DNA from: Zhengitettix transpicula
Taxonomy: Eukaryota > Arthropoda > Insecta > Orthoptera > Tetrigidae
DNA: 64,000 nucleotides
NCBI GenBank assembly: GCA_037074705.1
Contig: CM073591.1
Location: forward strand, 2,410,087-2,474,086
Direction: 5' to 3'
The notes below the pieces were generated by a model. The model was not told the DNA's origin and did no database searches. It saw only the letters and a program-made list of their open reading frames with translations. Shown here piece by piece: positions 36,670 through 49,500 of this stretch; the stretch's first letter is position 1; the number at the start of each line of letters is the position of its first letter. Position numbers and translations under genes: made by a program.

Positions 36670-38155
36670 TATATTATCCAGTTATGACAATAACATTATA
36701 AGTATCAAAACTGAAATATTAAATATAAAAACTTAATAATCGTCAAAGACTTTTTGAATATGAACTTGATTTTATCCCTCCGCACTACTGCGGCAAGGAC
36801 AAAACAATACTGACGCGGATGTTCGCATCGGTCACCTGGACAGAAGATACGTTACTTCCTTATTCAATCGTCATTTTCCGAGAAGCTATGGCAGGCTTTG
36901 GCCTTGGCAGAATATTCTAACCACATACCTCTGAGGTGACAAAAGTTAATCCCTGCATCTGACCTGGCTCCCGAGATAAAAATAAATTTAATTGCGTCGA
37001 CCCCCTGGACCTCGTGCGACTAAAGGAGGGTCAACTTCCTCACTTCCAGGGCACAGTTGTACTCCAGTGTCGTAAAGAATTATTTTATGAAATTTCTTCG
37101 GCATTTTTTTCGCCGTTACTGAATATTTTGAAGTTAAATTTTATTTTTATTTCGTGGCATAGTAATTAGGCGTTAGTTGGGAAAAATTACATTACATGTC
37201 ACATCTGACGTCAAGGTCGTGTCGTTTAAAAAGTAGTGTTACTTAATATTTTCCCTCGACGCGGAGTAGTTTAAGTGTCAGAAATTACAATACTGTATGT
37301 TTTAGATTGAGATGAAGTCGTTGATACCATTGATTGAAAGTAATTATAGAATGTGTCATATTTTTTAAAAAAGTCATCTGAAATTATCTGAATTAAGATT
37401 TAAATTATTTAGCTTACAAATGTTCCTAGTCACCTGCTTTTTAACCACTCGCCCTTTTAATTTGTTTACTATAGTTTCCTTATGTTATTTTCTCTCACAC
37501 TACTTTTCTGTTCCCATATTTCACCTCCGTATGAAAACAAATTTTGTAGGAAAAAGTTTCATAAAAGATCTGTGTTTCTAATTGTATAATGGCGTCATCA
37601 GAGAAGACAATCACTTGCTGCGGGCTTACGGCGACCGTTTACGAGGCTTAAAGAAACTGTAAGGCTGAAGGAAGGAAAGTGCCTCGTGGAAGTGAGTGTG
37701 TTTAGGGGAGGCTTATGGTCATTTCAAGGTACGGGCGACGTTAACAAGCTCAGACAAGGGACGTAGGATAGGGTGGAGAAGAGTGTTAATTAGGCGTGAC
37801 GCGAAAACCCCTGGACCTGCGACGGAGGGTGGGCGTAGTAGTTCATGGGCGCTGGTCGTAAAGAGGACTTACTTGCCACCCTCTTCTACAGTTAGAGCCC
37901 TCGAGTAATCCAGTCTCAGAACAGAAAGGGGACCACGTTGAAAATTAAGAGGGATCAGGTCGCCCTTAAAAGGGGAAGAGAAACTTTCTCTGAGGGTAGA
38001 AATTATCAAAGGTGGTCTTGGATTTTTATGAAGGTCACAACGAATTTACAATGGTCGTTCCTTGGAATATGATGCAGGTCACTCTAAGAGGCAATGCTAG
38101 GAAGGATCCTTAAGCTATTTCTTCCACACCCCTCAATAAAAGAAGAAGAAGGAAT
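36670..38155. other. Intergenic, no gene recognised
   Basis: TGACGTCA at 37,206-37,213. The 70-codon frame at 37,696-37,908 has no recognisable domain. Confidence 0.35.
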
Positions 38156-38159
38156 AAAC

Positions 38160-38600
38160 AGGCTATGTATAGCGTAAACCACGTGGTGGCAACTCCCTTT
38201 TTTAGCATAGGAAAGGGACTGAAAGGTCGGATGCGGAAGGGTAGCCGAGGGTGAACTAGAGACCCCCGGGCTACGGTTTAAGGATCCTACCCGGAAATTT
38301 GCCTAAAAGTGATGCAGGGAAACCCTAGAAAAACATGCATCAGGTAGGTTGGGCAATAGATACTTGTCTCACGTTCTTCCGATGGCGGGAAAGCGGTTTG
38401 CTGTGGGCACGCAGCTTTCCCCTCTCCGTGCCTTGACCAGTTTAGGAGGCAGTTGGCCAACTATTTCAAAAGGAAAAGCGGCAACTCTTACCGTATGCCC
38501 AAGACCTGCGACCCCAGAACATTCACCTCTCAGAACAGGCATCGGCTTGTGGGAACATTTGTTCAAAAAACCAGAGAGAGAAGCAGGCATCCGCAAAGGT
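38160..38600 (-). mobile_element. A-tailed retroposon family, near-complete copy
   Basis: Runs from 'aacaggctatgtatagcgta' through the family blocks ('cccccgggctacggtttaag', 'cttccgatggcggg', 'cattcacctctcagaacag') to 'gtgggaacatttgttcaaaa'. The minus-strand frame with VGQLPPKLVKAR is again open. The A-tail is degraded in this copy. Confidence 0.65.
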
Positions 38601-38604
38601 GGCC

Positions 38605-39480
38605 TCCCAAGAGTTCATCTGCGGGCATCCTTGATGACCTGAATAAAAATTTGGAGTCCATCTTTAATACCCAAACGAATCTATACCTCGCTGCGATTGT
38701 GGAAATGTAAAATGAAGAAGGAAATCCAGACGTCGAGCTGCGCCACGTCACGGCGGCGTCTTCCATCGTACAGTTTTTGAAGGATAACTGTGTAAAATAT
38801 TAATAATACAACAGCGGCAGTGTTACCAACATTGTGATCCGACACGTAATACACTATATTTACAATTCCGTATACATAGTTTCTAATTGTCAATTTTTTT
38901 AAAAAGTGGAATAATTTAGCACCAAATTGACCTCTGATTTATAACACAGAAATATTTTTCCTCTGTAATTTTAGGAGCAAGCCACGACGCGTGATGGCAG
39001 CACTGTTGTAGGCCGGGTCGTGCGGGAGAGTTTCGCACTCTGGTGCCCATTAAATATCTTTTAAAAATAGCCTTAGATTCTGTTTTTTTTAAAATACTAC
39101 CCAAAATTTTGTGTCATATATGCATAATCTTCGATAGGACACCAATCTCGGTTCTTTATGAGTTATTTTTAAGTAACGCCCCTCCACCATCTTCCCTAAT
39201 GTTGCTCCCCACCCACTCTATGCTCAGCCTCCCAAAACACACTGACTGTTTTCCGCTATAGTTTTGTGTCCGTACGCTTTTCGACAATAATCCGTAGCAA
39301 CCATTACAGTCTCTGCATTCTTGCGCCACACTGACTGTTCTTTACAATGTGTGTGTGTGTGTGTGTGCATGTGTGTGTTCATGACATTGTTACGGTGCCA
39401 CACTCGATGTAAGAGCAATAATTTTCTCCTTCTTAGGGTAAAGGGTAATATCTCTGATTTTCTTCATCTAAAGAACATAT
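38605..39480. other. Mixed sequence with Helitron-like fragment and (GT)n
   Basis: About 38,990-39,230 holds reversed Helitron-like blocks ('accaatctcggttctttatg', 'aagtaacgcccctccaccat'). A (GT)n tract lies at about 39,348-39,367. No gene. Confidence 0.4.
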
Positions 39481-39489
39481 TTTTTGACG

Positions 39490-39807
39490 GGCATAATATA
39501 CCGGGTTTATTTTTGTCTCACTAAAGGCACCGAAGGTATCTTTTACTTTCTTAGAGTAGTGAGTGTCTCTTAAGCTGCTAGGTGTATTTCTGACTGCCTG
39601 AAGGTACCGGGAGTATTTATGATCGCATTAGCGTACCGGGACTCTTTTTCTTGAGTCTCTTACGGAATATTTTTGTCTTTGTTTAAGGTACCATCAGAAT
39701 TTCCTCTGCATAGGGTTAGGTTCAATCACTTCTTGACAAAAAGATTAATATAGAATTAAATACTTTTACGGGCTCATATAAATAAATACCCGGGCAACGC
39801 CAGCTAG
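39490..39807 (+). mobile_element. Minisatellite-bearing Helitron-like 3' end
   Basis: Several 'ggtaccgggagtatttatga'-type units lead into 'aaaagattaatatagaatta', 'cccgggcaacgc' and 'cagctag', with CTAG at 39,804-39,807 followed by T. Same terminus as 6,347-6,350. Confidence 0.6.
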
Positions 39808-39809
39808 TA

Positions 39810-40835
39810 TTTAATATAATCTGACAATTATCATTTGATAAATAAATGATTAACTGACTTTTTGGTTTAATTAATTAATTAATAATTTTTTTCTGACATA
39901 TGAGCTGCATGATTTATTTATTTCAAAAATCTCACATTAGAAGCCGACATTACCGCTGTCTGGTGGGACTGTTAACATATATATCACATAGAAACACTTC
40001 TCGAGTTAGCTCCAGGGACCAACAGATCTTAGTCCCGTGTTGTCCATTGCAGTGCCTTGGGGGAGAAACCTCTAGAACTATTTCTTCGGCCTTCAATACA
40101 TCTTTAATACATTGTAAACAGCTATAAATTCGAATTACTTATAGTGACCCTGGGTTCGATTTCCGGTCCTGTCGAGACTTTTACTACCCAAACCTGTTAA
40201 TCCTGTTTCACAACCTTCTTGACTGCTGCTTCTTCTCTTTGAAACCCACCCTTGTCAACATTATCTTTGGAGATCGGTTAACTGCATGCGTCATTATGAG
40301 GGCTAAATATTAACGAGCCGTTTCCAAACCCAAACACACCCTCAGCTGCCCCCTCGGCCTTTCCCTTGGTCTCTTTAATTAAAGAGGCAAGCGGTACGGT
40401 ACAGCAGCTCCCTACCAATAAGGCAGCTGTGTGAATATTGCATGGACCGGCCGCCGGAATTGAATATATGCATAAGAGGAAGCGGTGCAGACTACAACCC
40501 CCCACCCCCTGTCGTCTCTGTTTACTGTGCGAAAACTGTATACATTCCCTCCCTGCAATAACTATAACTTAATCAGCGCTTTTAATTTTCCTATCGTCAC
40601 CCCACAACCAACCCCCTTTATTACACTCGACATTACGCAGATGGCCGTAGAAAATAAGTTGGAAGGACCAACGTTTTAAGCATTTTACACGAGGAGTAAC
40701 ACTGTGACGTCTTCTACTCGTCTCTGCTGGATGACGTCACAGCCTGACGCGTCAACGAACCCTGACAAAGAATCAGCAACGTCAACGTGTGAATTAAAAC
40801 AAACATTACTCGTTAACCTACGTCGTTGTCCACAT
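39810..40835. other. Intergenic, no gene recognised
   Basis: Short frames only. A TGACGTCA octamer is at 40,732-40,739 in a CGT-rich patch (40,700-40,830). Confidence 0.35.
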
Positions 40836-40837
40836 AC

Positions 40838-40972
40838 GGATCCCTTCTCTACGCCTTGGCAACCTTCCTCTACCCTTCCGCATCCCCCCTTTCAAATCCC
40901 TTACTATGCTAATAAAGGAGAGTTGCCACCATGTGGATTACCCTCATGTAGCCTGTTACCCTAAAAAAACTA
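40838..40972 (+). mobile_element. A-tailed retroposon family, 3' end on plus strand
   Basis: 'ccgcatccccc' and 'tttcaaatccctt', then 'gagttgccaccatgtggatt', 'gtagcctgttaccctaaaaa'. This copy shows the A-tail directly and is the only family member here in plus orientation. Confidence 0.7.
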
Positions 40973-40974
40973 AA

Positions 40975-41812
40975 TCAAGGAAAGTTAATGAACGTTGCAG
41001 GTTCTTGGTGTCCACCATCAAGCGACTGGATCAAAGTGGAACGCGCTCAACAAATCGAAAATTAAAATTTAATAGAATGGAAATTCTGAACTGTCCAGGA
41101 GACTTGTGATGTGCCATGGCCATCATTATTCAATTTGGGAATTGTAAATTAATATTTCGTTGTTTTTTATTATGCGCCGCGGATTTCAACTGTCTAGACT
41201 CTTTGGAGTGATGAACGCTCATGCGCGGAGACAGCAAGTTGCTGATGCTTCAAATTTCCAATTCCTACTGCAGTGAAAGTGAACTGGTTTATTATTATCA
41301 TCGCAATGGAGAGGTGAAACGTTGGCTGCGGACAACCGCATTTTATGTGGATTATTAACATTTTCCACGTAAAGGAATTTATAATAATTGATTGGTTTTT
41401 GTTTTCTGCAGGTAACAGATCGAGTTCGCCAACTTAATTGCCACCCCGTCTCTTGGCGATTTCCGTCCATTACACAATTTTTATCGCACACGTTGAACGT
41501 TTCCTTCCTCGTTCTCTGTGTCTCTTTTTCCAGCTGACGGACGACCCTTCCTCCGCCCTCTTGTGTATATTTGTCAGGACTTCGCTTTCCTCCTCTTCCG
41601 GCCAATTAGGTCCACACAAGGGGTGAGAGTAAGCAGCGCGGGGGATGGAAAATAGGAAATATTGCAACGCCGATTCCGCCGCTCAGATGCATGTGTGCCG
41701 TGGTGGGGAAGGATATTAGTCGCAAAACAACTGTCTCGTGACGTCACTCGGACGATCAGCTGTGAGACGACGTTACGCGGGAAACGGACTCTCGGTTATT
41801 CTCGCGTAGGGA
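40975..41812. other. Intergenic, no gene recognised
   Basis: A 128-codon minus frame (41,219-41,605) has no domain I recognise and no splice support. TGACGTCA at 41,739-41,746. Confidence 0.35.
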
Positions 41813-42004
41813 TTCGATTTATGAGATCGAAGAATCTGTAAATGTCGTAACCAGCGATTTGAAAATAGTGGTAATTGAGAAATGGTTATCTTTTGTGACA
41901 ATCATCTTGAAGCAGGTCGTTTCGTTTCCAGAATCACAAACAGTCACAATTTATTCGACGCAAAAAACAACCGGTTACATTGTTTGAAAATTTCTACTTC
42001 AGCC

Positions 42005-42185
42005 CGGCCCCGCGCGTAAACATAATTAAACTCAGGGACATCCATAATCTCTGATTTGGTCCAAATCCCGGTTGTTTTCGCGTTATTTCCTTGTAACACC
42101 ACGACACCTCACCAATAAGGGTGCAACCCATCCAAGCCCGAAAGGTGACGGAATTTTACACACAAAACACGTAGAGTAATTTTAT
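42005..42185 (-). mobile_element. Helitron-like fragment in pseudogene intron
   Basis: 'aaactcagggacatccataa', 'aatcccggttgttttcgcgt', 'aataagggtgcaacccatcc' are family internal-unit blocks. The matching fragment at 49,010-49,185 lies in the equivalent intron of gene 1, so the insertion predates the duplication. Confidence 0.55.
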
Positions 42186-43059
42186 GCATCACATTGATCC
42201 AGCATATATTTAATAGACGAAAAATCAGCCAGTCAACAAGTTTGAAAATTTCCTGGAGACTCTGCTCCATACCCCGACGACTCCTGCAGGGGAACTGCAC
42301 CAACTCTCGATCCGCGCGCCATAATGCGTCTCAGTTTGACAATACCTACTTAACAATAGACGACGCGGCAAGAGAACGCCGAGGAGGGCAATAATACAGC
42401 AAGATCAAATTCACATGTTGCAATAGATGTTTAGTTTGATTGTTTACCTCATTTACTTCCTTCTGCATGAGGAAAAAATGTAGTCTGTCATTGGAGTTCA
42501 TCTCCAACACCTGGTGGTACCACTGGCGCATTGTCAAGCCGGTCGATTTAACGAATAATTCGCCCAGCTGCAACAAAGAAACAAAAGAATCTCGTCTGTT
42601 ACTCGCTACCTTCATCTGCAGTGCTGCATTGTCTAAATTCCAAGCTCGCCGTAACAATCAGATGGAAACTCATTTACTCTCTTTTTGACTATTAATTCTT
42701 TAATTACAAGTTAATCTACAAATAAATTTAATATTAAATCAACTCTTGGATCAGCTCCTTGGAGAACAGGGTTCGTGGACCTGGAAACGTTTCCCCATGG
42801 TTTATCAATATTGTTGAGGGTGGAGCTGGTGCGAGGTTAATCCTAGAAGTATAGATGGCGCCTACCACACTTAAGACAGTATACTCACAGTGAATGTTTC
42901 ACGGACTATATTTTGATACTAATTAGAGGCCATTGGTGATTTGATAATTGAAAATTTGCGGTGTATTTTTATCGGCGAAAATGGAAAACAACAATAGTAA
43001 ACATATGTGCGAACCTTTGTCGCCGACAAGCACTCTAAAAGTCCAGTCTAACGGCGGCA

Positions 43060-43720
43060 GTTGCGGGCTGATATTCATCGAGAAAAGTTGCAGTAAAGTT
43101 TTCAGTAAGCAAAGTCACGCGTAGAAATTCAGATAGTAAAAACTGTTCGCTAATTTCATCTTGAAGGAGTTGATAACAATCTGGCTGACCAATAGTTAGA
43201 ACGAGAAATATTTGCTGAAGAGAGAGAGAGACTTAATGCGGAGGATCACAGGAGCTGTACGGAGAAATCGTTCCAGTTGAGAGATACCAAAGCTTTGGAC
43301 AGTGTTTTGTAATAAATTTAAATTCAGTGGAATTATGGCCAGTTAAATGTGAACAGTGAGGTGCATTAGAGCCCAAAACGTAAGCCTGGTACCAGCGGAG
43401 ACTGTAAGTAGAAATAAATTAATTAAAGGTTTTGGAAACGTTAAATAAGGATCAAATCGTCAGATTTCGGTTTCACGTTCATTTGATAGTTTAACTTTAA
43501 TGTTGTAAAAAATTAACGCCTAACGTTAAATTTTAATTTTTGTTATTTAATATTTATTACTATTAAAAAACCTTAATAAATGGGATGGTAAAGTCTGTAA
43601 AGGACGCTACTGGTAGAAATAAAGATACTCCTGAGACTACCGATCCAGGTACCAGCTGGACATTGGTTGTTGGCTTTATTTATCCAGTCTGAGTGCCATT
43701 GTTTCTGTTTGCTTTGCGTC
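43060..43720 (+). repeat. LTR-like repeat, shared with 49.6 and 54.2 kb
   Basis: Contains 'atcgtcagatttcggttt' (also near 54,372) and 'aaaggacgctactggtagaa' (also near 49,657). The order of shared blocks suggests one LTR-retrotransposon family. Boundaries are not defined. Confidence 0.35.
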
Positions 43721-44449
43721 ATTGACGCTTCCGGTCATCAGATGCAGAAAGCCGGGTTCTCACCAACACTGAAGAAGGATCTCCTCGCAGATATGAGTCA
43801 ATGGAAACGAGGAATGTCCATTGCGACTCTCTCTGGGACTTACCGTCGTTGAATTGTCGTTGCTAGTGGATGTCGCTGCCAGCATCAGCAGAGCTGCGAC
43901 CACGATCCGCTCCATCTTGAGAGCAACTACCAGCACGCGCTGCCTTCCTGATCATCTGCTTCCTCCACGGTTATGCATGACGTCATCGCAGACCACACAG
44001 GAAATACTTTGATAAAAATATATTTTCTGTGCCTTTCTAAGACATGAAAATTCATAGCATTCATAAAATAATCTGCAGGTATTAATATAATATTAGTAAT
44101 AAGAAATAAGAAGCTTACGTCCCACGGTGTGGCGTCAAAGTGCAAGATCTCTGATGTCATTGTTATACTGCCTTCGTTTAGAATTCCACGATCCATAAAT
44201 TCTGGGCGCCAGGTAATTTTTTACCAGATAAATAACCAAACTTAGTAGTTGTTTAACAACATTATTCCTCGATACACGACGACGTTAACATTTACTCGAG
44301 GCGTGGTGTTTATATTCAAAGTTTGTGGCTGACGTGAGAGCTGCAACACGCCCCCACACTCACCACCGCTGTTTGCGTACAAGCCGCCAAAAATATCTTA
44401 ATAATGTTTTTCAATAAGTCTTCGAAACCGGACCCACACTTATCATGTT

Positions 44450-45062
44450 ACAATATATGGCGGTGTTTACTTTCTTGCGTTGCCCGGGTATTTCTATATC
44501 CATAACCTCTGATATAACTGAAATCTCTGTTGCTTTCGCGTTATTTTCATGTAACACACGTCCAACCCTATCCATAAAAGTGCTCACCTCCCATGTTGAA
44601 AGGGGTTTAACTGACTGACCCCGAAAAGTTTTATTTTGAAAACAAGTTATAAAATTTCAACATCCGCAGCCCCTCCCACCCCCGCGCTTTCCTAGGTTGT
44701 CATAAATAAACTCAGTGACCTCCATAACTCCGGTTTGATTTCAATCTCCGTTGTTTTTATGCTTTTACCTTGTAACGCCCCTCCACCCCGACCCCTAAGG
44801 GTGCTTCTTTCCCATGATATAAGGGGTTGAAGTTATACACAGATAACATAAGTACAAACACTGTCCATCTCTATAATCCCTAAAAATATTAATCCGACTC
44901 AAACATTGGTTGTTTTAGCATGTTTTAATATTTCCACCCGCGTCCCCTGGGCCGTAGTCGCGTCTCACCCCGAACACGTGTACGAAATATGGTCAAATTT
45001 TCTCCACAGGTGCATATTTGTATAAGGAAGATACACACACTGTTTTATATATTATAAGATTA
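44450..45062 (-). mobile_element. Helitron-like element, both ends present
   Basis: Plus-strand start 'cttgcgttgcccgggtattt' is the reversed 3' hairpin. Internal units repeat ('aagtgctcacctcccatg', 'aagggtgcttctttcccatg'), and the 5' end with 'cacgtgtacgaaatatggtc' and 'tacacacactg' lies near 45,040. It begins exactly where homology between the receptor pseudogene's upstream region and gene 1 ends (about 44,463). Confidence 0.6.
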
Positions 45063-45084
45063 TTAACGGTTGTTACATTATTTG

Positions 45085-45330
45085 TGGGTGCGAAACATAG
45101 CAAAGGATTGAAAGGGGTTGGGGGGATTCTGAAGGTAGACCAGGAAGGTCAAGGCCTGGGCAGTAGCTTGAGGATGCTACCCCTGGTGCAGAGACAGCCT
45201 GAAGTAGGATTGAGGACGCTGCATTCCCTTCTCCGTGCCTCCACCAGGTTGTTTACTGCGCAGTTGGTCGATTGGCCCAATAGGAACAGCGAACTACTTT
45301 ACCCTCGTGAACAACACACGGCCTGAAAGC
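45085..45330 (-). mobile_element. Diverged A-tailed retroposon copy
   Basis: 'gcaaaggattgaaaggggtt', 'ttcccttctccgtgcct' and 'gattggcccaataggaacag' match family blocks in order, with more substitutions than the other copies. It is likely the oldest copy in the window. Confidence 0.5.
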
Positions 45331-45334
45331 TTGT

Positions 45335-46440
45335 CTTAAAATACCTGATTCAGAAGCAAGGCCCTGTACGTGATCAAATAAGAAATACCTGAACGACAAA
45401 GTAGATTATTTGATGAAGTGTTGATACGAGGTAACAGAACAAAAGACAACATAGAAAGGGAAAACGTGCAAGTCTTGAATCAGAGTCGTGTAGAGTAGAA
45501 GGAAGAGTTTGTAATGATATAAGTAGAGGCGATAACCGGCGCCATTTAGTCTCGAACAACTCAGGAATTTGTATCATTCATTCTGAGGCAGCATCAGCGT
45601 GCAATTTATCTGTGCTTCTATTTACTCTCTGGTAGACGAACAATTGCCACAGATAATTACATCGTGTTGAGGAATGTGACGTAACAATTTTCTCCACACT
45701 TCCCTGTCACTCCTCTGCGTGCGCTAATCTCAGTATAATTGTGGGTGCATCCCCTATTAAAGGAGCATCCGTCGAACTCCTCCATCGCGGGTTTACTTTC
45801 GCTTTGGAAGATGAACTGATCCTTGCGATTAGGACCCGTGAAGAGTCGATCCGCCATTACTTGGTTGCAACTAAGGGTTGGACACAAATTACCCCCTCCA
45901 CATGCACCCCCAGACTCACGTAGGAACACAAAGGGATCAGACGGCCATATTCCGATACTTAGTAACAGAAATAAGGAGTTGTAGACTAACATCAAGTCTC
46001 TTTCTACGTTGCCTTTAGTCGTTTCATGTCTCTACTTATTGAAATACGCATTGCAGCGTTGCCAAACGCTCACGCATAGACTGTAAATATTTAAAAAGCA
46101 GAAATAAAAATACTCCAACATACAATGACAACCATATTTATTAGTTTTGATTATATATAGGATAAAATCGCTGTTTGCGATATCTTTGATTTTAGTTATG
46201 TTGTGCTCCACTTGGCTGCAGGTCAAATGTGTGGAAGGTATCTGTGCAACCTGGCGACGTAGAAGAATTGTACTTTCATATGTGTATGTGAGTCGCTCTA
46301 ACAATAAAGCTTAATTCGTTAACTGGCTACCAGAGAGGTGTTGATTGCTCGTCAACAATCGCATTATTTAATTTTTATTTGCAAGATTGAAATTTAAGCA
46401 CAACAAATTTACGAAATTTTTTAATTGTATGTATAATGGT
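45335..46440. other. Intergenic, one signal-peptide-like short frame
   Basis: A 112-codon minus frame (45,657-45,995) begins MLVYNSLFLLLSIGIWP, which looks like a signal peptide, and has ten cysteines. A GTGAGT donor-like site after FVFLR could end a first exon there. No family is recognised, and chance is not excluded. Confidence 0.25.
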
Positions 46441-46444
46441 TTTT

Positions 46445-46527
46445 TTTATTTATCCCCGTGTGGGACACGAAAGTAACTACAACACCAGGATGTCTAAGGT
46501 GAACTTATGAAACCTGTAGTCTTTATT
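46445..46527 (-). terminator. Polyadenylation signals of the receptor gene
   Basis: AATAAA on the minus strand occurs at 46,527-46,522, only 11 bases after the TAG stop, and again at 46,450-46,445. The first is kept in the inverted copy (AATAAA at 52,512-52,517), so it may be the functional one. Confidence 0.4.
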
Positions 46528-46537
46528 GTCATGACAC

Positions 46538-49500
46538 CTACTCAGACGACCGTCGTGGAGCCGGGATCTCCGCCATTTCCAAAGAATTACGATGGAGAAA
46601 AGTATTTTGACGCCGAGGGCACCGGCTGAGTGTCGAGCGGAAGACGCGGAGCCAGAAATCGCGGGCTTCACGATTGCAGCCGTACAGGAGGAAGAACAGC
46701 AGCCCCTGGAGCGTGCCGAGGGCGTGGTAGTAGCCCAGCAGGTGCTCCAGGCCTTGGATCTGCGTGAAGACCAGCCGGAAGGTGATCCCCGCTCCCGACA
46801 ACAGCGACGTCTTCAGGGCGAACCTGAAGAGATCGGCGAAGACGCTGCGGGCTGAGACGCCTTGCTTTATGATACGGGCGTTCCTAAGGACGTCGTGGTA
46901 GAAGAAGAAGTTAAAGAAGAACATGTAGAGGTTGGCAAAGAGCGCCGCGTAGTTGCACAGCACGAACAGCAGCTGTCCGAACTGCACGCGGCTGTCGAGG
47001 GCCTCGTCCATGCAGAAGAAGGCCGCAGACAACGCCACAGGCAAGGCCCATCCAAACAGCGAATAGCGGAGGAGCACCTGACGGGCTTCAGCTGGACTCA
47101 GCGAGTCTGGAAGCCGCAGAGCCTTAATGGATGTCGTCAGGAAGTGCAGGTAGGCGCTGAGCCACAAGGTGGAGGCCAGGTCCATGGCGACGTCGAGGCG
47201 CACAGCCATGGGCATGTCCTCGAGGTTTGGGCGGACCGCTACGAGTCTCAGCAGCGCCGTCATCTGGTAGCCTATCAGCAGCTTCCCAGGAAGGTTGCGC
47301 AGCTGCCGGCAGGCCAGGTACGTCACCAGAGAGACGAGACGCACCGCCAAGTCGAGGTACATCAGAACAAGGACCAGCGTAGAATCTCCGGCCCTGTAGT
47401 AACGCACGCGATACTCATCGTTGGTGTCATTTTCACAGATAACATACCGCATAAAGATTTTTGTGAAACAGAGCTCAGAAATGTTGTACGTATTCACTGG
47501 TAATGTTTTTGAACAGTTGAGATCTTTATTGACGATGCCATTGAAGTAACACTGCTTGGAAATAATTAGAGGAAACCGCTTTTCGTTGTTTATGAGGTTA
47601 CATACGTCAGTGAAGGATACAGAGAGGAGGGTTGTGAATTTGCAGACAGGAACTCTTGTGTGCAACGCGTAGTCCAGGTAGGTGACGGCCGGCCTGTACG
47701 AGACTTGTCTTTGGAAGTCTCGCAGTAGCACTGATAGGCAGTAGGAATGACGGTCGACCCCTTGGGGCGTCTTAACACCGCACTTATTGCCGTTGAATGC
47801 GACACAGAGGCACTGAGAATGGACATAGACTGAAGGAACCGTCGACCAAGTCAGTGGCCTCAAATTCTGATCCCCGAAAACACAGTCCATGAGAACTGTA
47901 TTGAATTTTAGCATACTGACAGTGTAACAGCTAATCAAGTAATCCACGAACTGACTAGAGGACCTCGAGTACAGGTCTCTGAAGGTAGAACAGGGAAGGT
48001 CGAAGGTTCCCGTGTTGGATCTGACTATGCCCCATATGAAGTCGTCCTGGGACATTGTGTTGTTGTACTTCTTGAACACAGATGTCGAGATAACCTTGTC
48101 GCTCGTACCATACACTAGGTTTGCTAACCGAAATGGTCCGATGGACGGGGATTTAAAAGTTGAGTACGCTACCGATGTTAAGAATTTGAAGGTATTGACG
48201 AAGGGGATCTTCATGGTAATTATGGAGTTGACGACGTATTGGTTTATAATTTCCAGAGGCGTTTCAGCAGACGGCGGATGTACATCATCGAAATCTTCTA
48301 TGAAGCTTCGCATTTGTTGCGTTACTCGTTCTCCATAGGGCACGAAACAGTTCGGTTTCACCGTCGAGCAAAAGCCAAGTTCTGTTTGGGCGCATTGAGC
48401 TGACCACTCCTCGTGGGTGATATTGATGGCCTTTTTCAACATCACTATCAGCGTCTTCACCAACTGAATCCCCACACACGTCATATTCTGCAACATTCAG
48501 AATGAAGTCAAGTAAAAAACATCTTGATGGTTATCATTTTGGCTTATAGGAAGCAGCGTAGTGTAGGGACTGGTTAATGTTACTCGTCTACACTTTGAGA
48601 GGTCTCATGGTTTATGTTCAAGGTTACCAGCGCGTGTGCATGATGTATTAGGATGGAGGAATTTTGTCTCAATGTAAATGAAAGGCTTACAGTTAAGGTA
48701 GAGGAGGATCTTACGATGAAGTGACGTTACATGTTACAAACTATAAGAATGGACAATTATACTCACGCTGGAGGTGACTGTGAGGTCCTGAATGGGCGTC
48801 ACCAGATATTCGGAGCAACGATCATTCAGGTTGTCGTAGATGGACTGGACAGTGACGTCTTCCAAATCCTGTGAGAGTTGTGACATCGTCCGAACTCTCA
48901 GAAATTTATGAAATCGAAGAATCTGTAAAAGACAAAAACAGCGATTTGAAAATAGTGGTAATCGAAAAATGGTTACAGTTTGTGGCCATCATCATGAAGC
49001 AGGTCGCTAATTAAACTCAGCGACATCCATAATCCACGATTTAGTCTAATCCCTGTTGCTTTCCGGTTATTTCCTTGTAACACCACTACAATTTCCCAAT
49101 AAGGGTGCTGCCCTCCCAAGCCCGAAAGGTGACGGAATTTTACACACAAAACACGTAAAGTATTTTTATGAATCACATTGATCCAGAAATATTTTTCATC
49201 GCAGAAAATATCAGTCAGTCAACAAGTTTGAAAATTTCTTGGAGACTCCGCTCAAGACCACGACGACTCCTGCAGGGGAACTGCACAACACGTCGACGCG
49301 CGCGCCATAATCAGCCTCAACTTTAATTAACAATAGACGGGGCGGCAAGAGGATGCGGACAAGGGCAACAATACAGCAAGATCAAATTCACATGTTGCAA
49401 TGTTTAGTTTGATTGTTTGCAATAAGATAGCAATGACTTGCCTCATTTACTTCCTTCTCCAAAAGAAAATGAAGGCGTCTATGACTGGAGTTGTTCAGTA

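Larger units (their letters stand above)
41815..44345 (-). pseudogene. Truncated duplicate of the Methuselah-like receptor gene
   Basis: Parallels gene 1 (46,538-51,414). It keeps a signal exon at 43,844-43,915 (MERIVVAALLMLAATSTSN, ending NDNSTT, donor GTAAGT) that differs from gene 1 by one residue. A 40-codon exon at 42,448-42,567 (acceptor TTGTTGCAG, donor GAG|GTAAAC) starts LGELFVKSTGLTM and ends LHFFLMQKEVNE. Introns match gene 1 down to about 41,816, where homology stops inside the position of the next exon ('tttatgagatcgaagaatct'). The 52-codon exon and the large 7TM exon are absent. The promoter region (TATAAA, 44,309-44,314, reverse) is retained, so a short secreted product is conceivable, but a dead fragment is more likely. 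A Gypsy-like LTR relic (about 43,060-43,720) occupies the space between the two exons. Confidence 0.7.

Noticed and set aside
41219..41605. 128-codon minus frame
   Set aside because: No domain, no splice sites in frame, and no codon pattern distinct from its surroundings.
46592..47503. Long plus-strand open frames (87 and 213 codons) opposite the receptor
   Set aside because: They are antisense shadows of the GC-rich receptor exon; the minus frame has family motifs, the plus frames have low-complexity charged composition.
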